In this document: positions 1-6,615 of the stretch, piece after piece
Numbering within the stretch: position 1 is the stretch's first letter
Layout: every line of letters starts with the position of its first letter
Made by a program: the position numbers and the translations under genes
The notes under the pieces: model-generated
Seen by the model: the letters and a program-made list of their open reading frames with translations, nothing else
What the model was told of the DNA's origin: nothing
Database searches by the model: none
Origin: DASXMT01 sp035569695
Lineage (GTDB): Bacteria > Actinomycetota > Acidimicrobiia > Acidimicrobiales > RAAP-2
Direction of reading: 5' to 3'
Length of the DNA: 15,017 nucleotides
NCBI GenBank assembly: GCA_035569695.1
Contig: DATMMO010000315.1
Location: forward strand, 1 to 15,017

Positions 1-857
1 GCCACGTCGATGGCCGCCGCCCGCAACTGGCCCGACTCCAGGGCAGCGATGAGCGCCGGCTCGTCGACCAGGGAGCCGCGGGCCACGTTGACGAAGGTCG
101 CACCCGGCTTGGCGGCAGCGAAGGCGGCGGCATCGAAGAGCCCGTCGTTCTCCCTGCTTCCGGGGGCGGCCACCACGATGATGTCGGCTCGGCCCAGGGC
201 CTCGTGCAGTGCGCCCGGCCCCATCAGCTCGTCGGCATCGGGTGAGGACAGGCCCGGGGTCCAGCTGCGCCGGATGCCGATGACATGGACGCCGAAGGCC
301 CGGGCCCGACGGGACACCTCCCGCCCGATGGCTCCGAGCCCGACGATGACCATGGTCCGGCCCTGCACCATGGATCCATACCGCGGCTCCCACTGGTGAC
401 GCCGCTGTGCGTCGGCATGGTCATCGAGGCGCTTGGCCATAGACAGCACCCGGGCCAGGACCCATTCGGCGATGGGCACCGATCCGATCCCCGCCCCGTT
501 GGTCAACACGATGCCCGTCCCGTCCAGCCCGGACGAGGCGAACTGGCCCACGCCCGAGCCCAAGGCCTGGATCCACCGGAGGTGGGGGGCCAGGCGAGCG
601 AGGTCATAGGGGGCATCGAGGGTGAATAGGACCTCGGCCCGGGCCAGGTCGGCCACCAACTGCGGATCGAGCGGGGGCTCCAGGGCGCGCAGCTCGGGGT
701 TGTCGGGCTCGTGGGAGCGCCGGGTGCGCTGGTCATGACTGATCTCGTAGGGGGCGGTGACCACCTCGGTCGCCGGGCACAGGGCCCGGACCCGTTCGTG
801 GTCGAACACAGACACCAGGGCCGGAAAGGCCACATGGATGACCGAGGGCTCAGGCAC
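1..857 (-). CDS. D-isomer-specific 2-hydroxyacid dehydrogenase (C-terminus outside window)
   Basis: Reduces 2-oxoacids to D-2-hydroxyacids, or the reverse, with NAD(P)H in the cytosol. The visible 285 residues hold the N-terminal substrate half (about 1-115) and most of the nucleotide-binding domain. The Rossmann motif GLGAIG lies at 173-178, and the catalytic-Arg segment VNVARGSLVDE has Arg at 260. The catalytic Glu and His, which follow in this family, lie beyond position 1, so the gene is cut by the window edge and not visibly broken. After the second Rossmann strand comes IRRS rather than an acidic residue. This suggests NADPH preference and a glyoxylate/hydroxypyruvate-reductase-like enzyme, but the substrate is inferred. 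I chose the GTG at 857 because GGAG precedes it by about 4 nt and no ATG lies in frame. It is divergent from the aldo/keto reductase. A 12-codon ORF at 850-888 overlaps its start. Confidence 0.85.
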   Translation of the reverse strand, partial: MPEPSVIHVAFPALVSVFDHERVRALCPATEVVTAPYEISHDQRTRRSHEPDNPELRALEPPLDPQLVADLARAEVLFTLDAPYDLARLAPHLRWIQALGSGVGQFASSGLDGTGIVLTNGAGIGSVPIAEWVLARVLSMAKRLDDHADAQRRHQWEPRYGSMVQGRTMVIVGLGAIGREVSRRARAFGVHVIGIRRSWTPGLSSPDADELMGPGALHEALGRADIIVVAAPGSRENDGLFDAAAFAAAKPGATFVNVARGSLVDEPALIAALESGQLRAAAIDV

Positions 858-888
858 GAGGCTCCGCCATCCCGTTGGGCTCTCCCAT
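850..888 (-). CDS. Possible 12-residue leader ORF overlapping the dehydrogenase start
   Basis: The frame reads MGEPNGMAEPRA and then TGA. Its ATG lies exactly 7 nt after a TAGGGT box, the geometry of a leaderless mRNA. Its last codons overlap the GTG start of the downstream dehydrogenase by 8 nt in another frame. It could be a coupling leader peptide. It could equally be a chance ORF inside a 31-nt 5' UTR. The product has no recognisable family. Confidence 0.25.
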   Translation of the reverse strand: MGEPNGMAEPRA

Positions 889-895
889 CGCCTCG

Positions 896-901
896 ACCCT
901 A
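896..901 (-). promoter_or_regulatory. Candidate -10 box (TAGGGT) for the hydroxyacid dehydrogenase
   Basis: On the minus strand TAGGGT is followed by 7 nt and then an ATG at 888. A transcript would therefore start at or near that A, 31 nt before the GTG of the dehydrogenase. I see no convincing -35 box. The same TANNNT-plus-7 geometry recurs before other genes in the window. Confidence 0.4.
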
Positions 902-923
902 CCCGGCCTCTGTGAGCAGGACC

Positions 924-929
924 TATGGT
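924..929 (+). promoter_or_regulatory. Weak candidate -10 box (TATGGT) for the aldo/keto reductase
   Basis: TATGGT is the best TANNNT match on the plus strand of the divergent gap. It would place a transcription start near 937 and leave a 5' UTR of about 59 nt before the ATG at 996. No clear -35 box accompanies it. Confidence 0.22.
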
Positions 930-982
930 CTCTGCTACGCCCTCGCACCACCAGGTGGCCGGCGGGCAATGGACCGGACAAC

Positions 983-988
983 AGGAGG
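983..988 (+). promoter_or_regulatory. Strong ribosome binding site fixing the aldo/keto reductase start
   Basis: A perfect AGGAGG lies 7 nt before the ATG at 996. This decides between that start and in-frame upstream codons. Confidence 0.8.
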
Positions 989-995
989 AACGGAG

Positions 996-1928
996 ATGGA
1001 GGCACGCCGCCTTGGCGTAGACGGACCCCTGGTCTCAGTGGTGGGACTGGGTTGCAACAACTTCGGCATGCGGGTCGACGCGGCCACGACGAGTGCGGTC
1101 GTGGATGCGGCGCTGGACGCGGGGATCACCCATTTCGACACGGCCGAGATGTACGGCGGAGGCAAGTCAGAGGAGTTCTTGGGCAAGGCCCTCGGACGTC
1201 GGCGAGACGAAGTGGTCATCGCCTCGAAGTTCGTCCCTCGCGGCAAGGACGACCCGTACCAACCCGGCGACCTCCGCCGCCGGATCCTCGAGGGCTGCGA
1301 GGTCAGCCTGTCCCGGCTGGGGACCGATCGGATCGACCTCTACTATCAGCACTACCCCGACAGCGATGCCCCCGTGGAGGAGGCCCTGGACGCCCTGGGC
1401 GAGCTGGTCGACCAGGGCAAGGTCCTTCACATCGCCTCTTCCAACGTCACCGCCGACCAGATCGAGGAGGCGGCGACGTCGTCCGACCGGCGTAAGACGG
1501 CGTCGTTCTGCGCCACGCAGATCGAGTGGAGCCTGCTGGTCCGGAGGGTCGAGAAGAAGGTCGTCCCGGCCGCCCGGCAGCACGGTCTTGGCATCGTTCC
1601 TTACTTCCCGCTGGCGTCGGGCATGCTCACCGGCAAGTACCAGAAGGGCGAACCGTTCCCGCCCGGATCCCGCTTGGCCAGCGCCTCGTACTTCGCTGGT
1701 ATCGCCACCGACGAGAATTTCGACTACGTGGAAGCGCTCGCCGCCTTCGCCCAGGCCCGGGGCCACTCCCTGCTGGAGCTGGCCGTGGCCTGGCTGGCCG
1801 CACACGAGGGCGTGGCCTCGGTCATCGCCGGTGCCACCACGGTCGAACAGGTCCAGGCCAACGCCAAAGCGGCGGCCTGGCAGCTGAGCGCGGACGACCT
1901 GGCCGAGCTGCCCTCCCGGCCGGGCTGA
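996..1928 (+). CDS. Aldo/keto reductase
   Basis: A 310-residue cytosolic NADPH-dependent oxidoreductase with a TIM-barrel fold that interconverts carbonyls and alcohols. The complete AKR tetrad is visible: Asp48 and Tyr53 in HFDTAEMYGGG, Lys78 in IASKF, and His119 in YYQHYPD. The segment ACSNV-like IASSNVTADQ (about 153-162) and the C-terminal GATTVEQVQANAKA cofactor segment also match the family. It resembles the stress-type AKRs (YghZ/Tas/YhdN-like group); the substrate cannot be told. The ATG at 996 is chosen because a full AGGAGG lies at 983-988, 7 nt upstream. An in-frame ATG at 969 would add nine residues but has no such site. The gene runs convergently into the SDR gene, with a 17-nt gap. 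Confidence 0.92.
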   Translation: MEARRLGVDGPLVSVVGLGCNNFGMRVDAATTSAVVDAALDAGITHFDTAEMYGGGKSEEFLGKALGRRRDEVVIASKFVPRGKDDPYQPGDLRRRILEGCEVSLSRLGTDRIDLYYQHYPDSDAPVEEALDALGELVDQGKVLHIASSNVTADQIEEAATSSDRRKTASFCATQIEWSLLVRRVEKKVVPAARQHGLGIVPYFPLASGMLTGKYQKGEPFPPGSRLASASYFAGIATDENFDYVEALAAFAQARGHSLLELAVAWLAAHEGVASVIAGATTVEQVQANAKAAAWQLSADDLAELPSRPG

Positions 1929-1960
1929 CCCGTCGCCGAAGTGGTCTACGGCGAGTCGGG
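1929..1960. terminator. Possible bidirectional terminator between convergent genes
   Basis: CCCG-T-CGCCG pairs with CGGCG-AGT-CGGG around a 10-nt loop (1939-1948). That gives five inner and four outer base pairs separated by an internal loop. It sits just after the aldo/keto reductase stop and spans the SDR stop codon. There is no U tract on either strand, so the call is tentative. Confidence 0.33.
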
Positions 1961-2773
1961 CATGTTGGTCCACCCCGGACCGTTCCGCTTCAGGTACCAG
2001 CCCCCGGCGGCCAGGGTCCCACCGTCGACGGGGATGACGTGACCGGTGACGAACCGGGACAGGTCGCTGGCCAGAAAGACCACGACGTCGCCATAATCGT
2101 CGGGTTGGCCGAAGCGGCCCAGGGGGACCCAATTGCCGATGAGGGCCTCGTCCCGGCCGGCCAGCATCATCTCGGCCGGCGTCTGGAGGGTGTCGGCCAG
2201 GTCGGGGGCGATGGCGTTGACCCGGACCCCCTTGCGCCCCAGCTCCACGGCCAAGCTGCGGGTGAAGGCGTTGATCCCGGCGTTGAAGGCCGAGTACACG
2301 GCGTTGGCCGGGATGCCCCGAAAGGCCTCGACCGTCGACACGTTGACGATGCTGCCCGAGGACCGTTCGGTCATGGCCGGGGCCATCGCCCTGGTGCAGG
2401 CGAAGACGTGGCCGAGGTTCAAGGCGTACAGCGCGTCCCAGTCCTCGGGTCCGGACTTGAGGAACATGCCGTTGGGGCGGAAGTCGCCGACGTTGTTGAC
2501 CAGTACGTCGATGCGGCCGTCGGCCACCTTGCGGGCCGCGGTGACCAGCGCCTCGACCGTGGCCGGCTCTCGGATATCGCCGGGCACCGGTCGGATGAAG
2601 CCACCGTCGGCCTGCAGCTCGGCCTCGGTTTCGGCCAGCAGCTCAGGGTCGATGTCGTTGACCACCACCAACGCACCCTCTGCCACCAGCCGGCGGCAGA
2701 CACCCCGCCCGATGCCCCCACCACCCCCGGTGACCACGGCCACCCGGCCGGCCAACAGGCCTTCGGCCCCCAT
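1946..2773 (-). CDS. Short-chain dehydrogenase/reductase with Asn in place of the catalytic Lys
   Basis: A 275-residue classical-size SDR with a single Rossmann domain. TGGGGGIG (15-22) binds the dinucleotide, Asp62-Ile67 region carries GDIRE, and NNVG lies at 93-96. Asn119 lies in ALNLGH, Ser146 in VNVST and Tyr160 in AVYSAFN. The position four after the Tyr, Lys in nearly all active SDRs, is Asn164 (codon AAC). The segment after strand six is IAPDLADT, so the usual PG is PD. The C-terminus is extended and aromatic (GGWYLKRNGPGWTNMP). The fold is clear, but activity is uncertain: it may use another base, or act as a binding or scaffold protein. The ATG shares its A with the TGA of the upstream DoxX-family gene, so the two are very likely co-transcribed and translationally coupled. 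The substrate is unknown. Confidence 0.9.
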   Translation of the reverse strand: MGAEGLLAGRVAVVTGGGGGIGRGVCRRLVAEGALVVVNDIDPELLAETEAELQADGGFIRPVPGDIREPATVEALVTAARKVADGRIDVLVNNVGDFRPNGMFLKSGPEDWDALYALNLGHVFACTRAMAPAMTERSSGSIVNVSTVEAFRGIPANAVYSAFNAGINAFTRSLAVELGRKGVRVNAIAPDLADTLQTPAEMMLAGRDEALIGNWVPLGRFGQPDDYGDVVVFLASDLSRFVTGHVIPVDGGTLAAGGWYLKRNGPGWTNMPDSP

Positions 2774-3339
2774 CAGGCCGGATCGACGTCCGCAGCCTCG
2801 GGAGCCGGTTCGGCGACGGGCTCCGCCGCTGCCGGCTCGTCCTTGGTCGGACGGTAGGAGGTGGCCAGCAGGGCGCCGGCGGCGGCCACGCCCAGTGCGG
2901 CGGCACCGAAGGCCACCAGCGCCCCCGACCGTTCCTTGCGACCAAGCAACCGGTCCACCGACCAGCGTCCGTTGCCCAATCCGGCCAGCGCGGTGGCGGC
3001 AATGGCCACCACTGCGGTGTACTCCCATCCACCCTTGAAGACGAAGAACCCCTTGCCCCGGTGATCGGTGGCGGCGGCGGTGGCCATCAACCCGACCACG
3101 GCGGCGGTGGGCAGGGGGCTGGCCACGCCCAAGGTGATGAGGGTGCCCGCACCCATCTCGGTGGCCGCGGCCATCCGGGCGTGGACGGCGGCCGGTTGCA
3201 ATCCCAGGCTGTCGAACCATCCGGTCGTACCCTTGAGCCCGCCGGCGCCGAAGACCTTGTTATGCCCGTGGAGCACCAACATGGGCCCGATGGCCGATCG
3301 AAGCGCTAGCGCGGCGAAGTCCCGATCTCTGTCGCTCAT
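2773..3339 (-). CDS. DoxX-family integral membrane protein
   Basis: A 188-residue inner-membrane protein. The family hallmarks are present: LHGHNKVFGAGGLKGTTGWFDSLG (about 23-46, interrupted here only for description) and a second conserved block GFFVFKGGWEYT at 97-108. Hydrophobic segments lie at about 10-24, 56-72, 76-92 and 106-122, the usual four-helix core. A fifth at about 138-160 is followed by a Glu/Ala/Pro-rich acidic tail of about 25 residues, so it is longer than typical DoxX proteins. Family members are linked to thiol and oxidative-stress redox complexes or quinone-linked oxidation; the role here is not established. The ATG at 3339 follows AGGAC at a suitable distance. Its TGA overlaps the SDR ATG by one base, suggesting a functional redox pair. 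Confidence 0.85.
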   Translation of the reverse strand: MSDRDRDFAALALRSAIGPMLVLHGHNKVFGAGGLKGTTGWFDSLGLQPAAVHARMAAATEMGAGTLITLGVASPLPTAAVVGLMATAAATDHRGKGFFVFKGGWEYTAVVAIAATALAGLGNGRWSVDRLLGRKERSGALVAFGAAALGVAAAGALLATSYRPTKDEPAAAEPVAEPAPEAADVDPA

Positions 3340-3376
3340 CTACTGTCCTTTGCTCATCGTCTTGGAAGGTACCTGC

Positions 3377-3406
3377 TGTATACGGTGACCTATCGTAGGG
3401 CGTCAT
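3377..3406 (-). promoter_or_regulatory. Candidate sigma-70-type promoter for the DoxX/SDR operon
   Basis: On the minus strand ATGACG (3406-3401) and TATACA (3382-3377) are separated by 18 nt, giving a fair -35/-10 pair. The expected start is about 30 nt before the DoxX ATG. The TGTATAC core overlaps a weaker plus-strand -10-like sequence, so this short divergent gap may be shared. Confidence 0.42.
3391..3396 (+). promoter_or_regulatory. Weak candidate -10 box (TATCGT) for the MDMPI-like/hydrolase pair
   Basis: TATCGT is the best TANNNT match on the plus strand of the divergent gap and would give a start near 3403-3405. No good -35 box is seen. Confidence 0.22.
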
Positions 3407-3487
3407 CATGACACCGCTTCGGGTCGTCCCGGCTCAGAGCAGTGGGGGCCGGACTGACGGTCCGGACGGAAACGATGGGAGGGGACA

Positions 3488-4282
3488 ATGGCCGCTGCGA
3501 TCGGACAGCTGGGCGACGACCTGATGGCCGAGACCGATGACCTCGTGGCCCTGGTGAGCTCGCTCAGCCCGGCCGAGTGGGAGACGCCCACCCCTGCGCC
3601 CGGTTGGTCCATCCGCGACCAGGTCGGCCACCTGGCCTATTTCGATGAGCAGGTGACCCTGGCGGCCACCGACCCCGATGCCTTCGCCCAGCGGCGCCTG
3701 GAGGCTCTGGCCGACGTCGACCGGTTCGTGGATGGCGCCACCGAGGCGACACGCCAGCGTCCGATTGCCGACCTCGTGCCTTGGCTGTACGAGGCCCGGC
3801 ACGCCATGATCGGGGCCACGGGCGCCGGCGCCCCCGAACGCATCCCCTGGTTCGGGCCCGACATGTCCATCGCCTCGGCCCTCACCGCCCGGATCATGGA
3901 GACCTGGGCCCACGGCCAGGACGTCGCCGATGGGTTGGGTCGGACCCGTTCGCCCTCCGAGCGCCTCCGCCATGTCTGCTTCCTCGGCTACCGATCCTTT
4001 CCCAACAGCTATCGATCACGCGGCCTCGAGGTACCCGAGGACCCCGTGCGCGTCGTGCTGGAGGGACCCGATGGCAGCCAATGGATTTTCGGTCCAGCCG
4101 ACGCAGCCAACCAGGTGCACGGCTCGGCGCTCGACTTCTGCCTGGTGGTCACCCAACGGCGCCACCGGGACGACACCGACCTGGTGTGCCAGGGGGCCGT
4201 GTCCACCCACTGGTTGGACATCGCCCAGGCCTTCGCCGGACCTCCCGGCGCCGGAAGGCGACCGGGCCAGTTCCCGTCCTGA
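3488..4282 (+). CDS. TIGR03084-type metal-binding protein, maleylpyruvate isomerase (MDMPI)/DinB superfamily
   Basis: A 264-residue cytosolic protein. The N-terminal half (about 1-150) is the four-helix DinB-like bundle that carries the metal triad of mycothiol-dependent maleylpyruvate isomerases: His48 in DQVGHLAYFDE, then Glu138 and His142 in METWAHGQDV. The C-terminal half (about 165-252, from VRVVLEGPDGSQW onward) matches the smaller alpha/beta domain of this family. The family uses or handles low-molecular-weight thiols in Actinomycetota; members of this subgroup mostly have no known substrate. The ATG at 3488 is preceded by GGGAGGGGACA, a strong ribosome site. The hydrolase follows after 28 nt in the same direction, so the pair is probably an operon, perhaps for breakdown of a ring-cleavage product or ester. 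That last step is inference. Confidence 0.85.
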   Translation: MAAAIGQLGDDLMAETDDLVALVSSLSPAEWETPTPAPGWSIRDQVGHLAYFDEQVTLAATDPDAFAQRRLEALADVDRFVDGATEATRQRPIADLVPWLYEARHAMIGATGAGAPERIPWFGPDMSIASALTARIMETWAHGQDVADGLGRTRSPSERLRHVCFLGYRSFPNSYRSRGLEVPEDPVRVVLEGPDGSQWIFGPADAANQVHGSALDFCLVVTQRRHRDDTDLVCQGAVSTHWLDIAQAFAGPPGAGRRPGQFPS

Positions 4283-4310
4283 CCCCCACCATGCATCGAC
4301 AAGGAGACCC

Positions 4311-5243
4311 ATGACCTACCGCTTCGACCCCGATCTGGCCGCGGTCATCCCGGCCATTCCTGCCGTCACCATCAGCGACCTCGCCGCGGCCCGGGCCGGG
4401 CTGGACGAGCTCAGTGCTCAGGCCGGTGCCGCCGTCGACACCAGTGGCGTCGACATCGAGGACCGCCTGGTTCCCGCCTCCGGTGGCCACGCCATCCCGG
4501 TGCGGGTGTACGCGCCCACCGAGAGGGAGGGGCCACTGCCGGGGGTCCTCTACATCCACGGCGGTGGGTTCGCCTTGGGCAGCGTCGACACCGAGCATGC
4601 CGGGGCCGTCTTGCTGGCCCGGTCGGTGGGCGCCGTCGTGGTCTCGGTCGACTACCGGCTGGCCCCCGAGCACCCGTTCCCCGCCGGGCTGGACGACTGC
4701 TACGACACCTTGACCTGGATGAGGGATGCCGCCGACCAGCTGGCGGTGGACCTGGATCGACTGGCCGTGTTCGGCAACAGCGCCGGCGGAGGGCTGGCCG
4801 CAGCCGTGGCCCTCCTGTCCCGGGACCGCGGCGGCCCGTCGCTGTGCTTCCAGTACCTCGGAATTCCCGAGCTCGACGATCGGCTCGAGACGGTGAGCAT
4901 GCAGACCTTCGTGGACACGCCGATGTGGAACCGACCCAACGCCGTGCTCAGCTGGCAGTACTACTTGGGCGACGGCGGCGGCGAGGTGTCTCCCTATGCG
5001 GCACCGGCCCGGGCCACCGACCTGTCGGGTCTCCCCCCCACGTACATCTCCACCATGGAGTTCGACCCGCTGCGGGACGAGGGTCTCATCTATGGACTCC
5101 GCCTGCTCCAGGCCGGGGTCACGGTGGAGCTGCACCAGTACCCGGGCACCTTCCACGGGTCGGCGCTGGTGTTCACGGCGGCGACATCGGTGCGCCAATC
5201 GGCCGAGACCATGGACGTCCTGCGGCGGGCGCTCCACCGCTGA
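4311..5243 (+). CDS. Alpha/beta hydrolase, hormone-sensitive-lipase (family IV esterase) type
   Basis: A 310-residue cytosolic carboxylesterase. The HSL oxyanion motif HGGG is at 83-86, followed by DYRLAPEHPFPA at 114-125. The nucleophile Ser157 lies in GNSAGGG, the acid Asp252 in EFDPLRDEG and the base His282 in GTFHGS. The triad and spacing are complete and the length is typical (about 300-320). These enzymes hydrolyse short- to medium-chain esters; the natural substrate is unknown. The start is set by AAGGAGA at 4301-4307. It lies 28 nt after the MDMPI-like gene and probably shares its transcript. Confidence 0.93.
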   Translation: MTYRFDPDLAAVIPAIPAVTISDLAAARAGLDELSAQAGAAVDTSGVDIEDRLVPASGGHAIPVRVYAPTEREGPLPGVLYIHGGGFALGSVDTEHAGAVLLARSVGAVVVSVDYRLAPEHPFPAGLDDCYDTLTWMRDAADQLAVDLDRLAVFGNSAGGGLAAAVALLSRDRGGPSLCFQYLGIPELDDRLETVSMQTFVDTPMWNRPNAVLSWQYYLGDGGGEVSPYAAPARATDLSGLPPTYISTMEFDPLRDEGLIYGLRLLQAGVTVELHQYPGTFHGSALVFTAATSVRQSAETMDVLRRALHR

Positions 5244-5323
5244 CGGCACCCCCCTCCCCCGCTCCACGGGAGCACGAGGCTGGCGCTGTTCGCTCCTTGC
5301 GCATGGCCCGAGGCCGACCGCCG

Positions 5324-5329
5324 TACCAT
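5324..5329 (+). promoter_or_regulatory. Candidate leaderless promoter -10 box (TACCAT) for ilvA
   Basis: TACCAT ends 6 nt before the ATG at 5336 and no Shine-Dalgarno sequence precedes that ATG. This is the expected picture for transcription starting at the A of the start codon. No -35 box at normal spacing is seen. Confidence 0.5.
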
Positions 5330-5335
5330 CGGGGC

Positions 5336-6586
5336 ATGTCGGAACGCGCCGAGCTCACCCCAGCAGCCGTCGACGCCGCCGCCGCGGTGTTGCGCTCGGT
5401 CGTGCGAGAGACGCCGGTCGAACGGAGCGAGCGCCTGTCGGATGAGCTGGGCGCCGACGTCTGGCTGAAGCGAGAGGACCTGCAGATCGGCCGCTCGTAC
5501 AAGGTACGGGGTGCGTACAACGTGATCAGCTCGCTGACGCCGTCCGAGCAACGGGTGGGCGTGACCTGTGCCAGTGCCGGGAACCACGCCCAAGGGGTGG
5601 CCTTCAGCTGCCGGGCGCTGGGCATCCACGGCCGGGTGTTCGTCCCCACCTCCACACCTCGCCAGAAACGGGAGCGCATCACCGCCCTGGGGCGGCCCTG
5701 GGTCGAACTGGTGCTGGCCGGATCCAACTACGACGAGGCCAGCGCGGCGGCCCTCGACGACGCGGCCACCACCGGCTCCATCTACGTGCATCCCTTCGAT
5801 GACGTCCGCACCATCGCCGGGCAGGGAACGGTGGGCGTGGAGCTGGGCGAGCAGTGCCGGGAGGGTATGGGTACCGTCATCGTGCCGGTGGGAGGCGGTG
5901 GCCTTATCGCCGGCGTCGCCGTGTGGCTCAAGCAGCACGCTCCTCACGTGCGCATCGTGGGAGCCGAGCCGGCCGGGGCGGCCAGCATGGCCGCAGCCCT
6001 GGCCGCCGGGGGTCCGGTCGCCCTCGACCACATCGACTCCTTCGTGGACGGAGCCGCAGTGGGCACCGTCGGCCGGTTGACCTATCCCGTGGTGGCGGAC
6101 CTGGTCGACGCCATGGTCACCGTCCCCGAGGGGGCCGTGTGCACCGAGCTGCTGGACCTGTACCAGACGGACGGGATCATCGCCGAACCGGCTGCCGCCC
6201 TGGCCAGCGCGGCAGCTCGTCGCCTCCCGGGCCTGGTGGGCCCGGTGGTCTGCATCGTCTCGGGCGGCAACAACGATGTCAGCCGCTACGCCGACATCGT
6301 GGAGCGCTCGCTCCTCTTCGAAGGGCTCAAGCACTACTTCCTGGTCACCTTCCCCCAGGAGCCGGGCGCGCTGCGCCAGTTTCTCGACGGCATCCTCGGC
6401 CCCGACGATGACATCGCCCTCTTCGACTACGTGAAGAAGAACAATCGGGAGACGGGTCCGGCGCTGGTGGGCATCGAGCTGGCCCGGGCCGGGGACATCG
6501 ACGCGCTGCTCGACCGCATGGCGGCCAGCCCCCTGCAGATCGAGCGGGTACCTCCGGGGTCGCCGTTGTTCACGTTCTTGGTTTGA
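5336..6586 (+). CDS. ilvA: Threonine ammonia-lyase (threonine dehydratase), single ACT-like domain form
   Basis: Converts L-threonine to 2-oxobutanoate and ammonia using PLP, the first committed step of isoleucine synthesis. The protein has 416 residues. The PLP lysine is Lys56 in GRSYKVRGAYN, with AGNHAQG at 81-87. The phosphate-binding glycine loop is VGGGGL (185-190), and SGGNND (309-314) closes the PLP pocket. Residues 334-416 form one ACT-like regulatory domain. The block KHYFLVTFPQEPGALRQFLD there, with the following GPDDDI and YVKKNN, closely matches the short IlvA of Bacillus and Corynebacterium. A small regulatory domain of this kind implies allosteric control, usually by isoleucine or valine. 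The ATG at 5336 has no ribosome site but follows a TACCAT box by 6 nt, suggesting leaderless translation. No other ilv gene is adjacent. Confidence 0.93.
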   Translation: MSERAELTPAAVDAAAAVLRSVVRETPVERSERLSDELGADVWLKREDLQIGRSYKVRGAYNVISSLTPSEQRVGVTCASAGNHAQGVAFSCRALGIHGRVFVPTSTPRQKRERITALGRPWVELVLAGSNYDEASAAALDDAATTGSIYVHPFDDVRTIAGQGTVGVELGEQCREGMGTVIVPVGGGGLIAGVAVWLKQHAPHVRIVGAEPAGAASMAAALAAGGPVALDHIDSFVDGAAVGTVGRLTYPVVADLVDAMVTVPEGAVCTELLDLYQTDGIIAEPAAALASAAARRLPGLVGPVVCIVSGGNNDVSRYADIVERSLLFEGLKHYFLVTFPQEPGALRQFLDGILGPDDDIALFDYVKKNNRETGPALVGIELARAGDIDALLDRMAASPLQIERVPPGSPLFTFLV

Positions 6587-6615
6587 CCGGCCGGTCCCGG
6601 GGAGCTCGCCGGCAA

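Noticed and set aside
1526..2857. A 443-codon plus-strand frame across the aldo/keto reductase end and the SDR
   Set aside because: It overlaps two well-supported genes and has no recognisable domain; its composition is that of a shadow frame.
3408..3520. A short ORF in the gap before the MDMPI-like gene, overlapping its start
   Set aside because: It has no ribosome site, no leaderless-type box at the right distance and no recognisable product.
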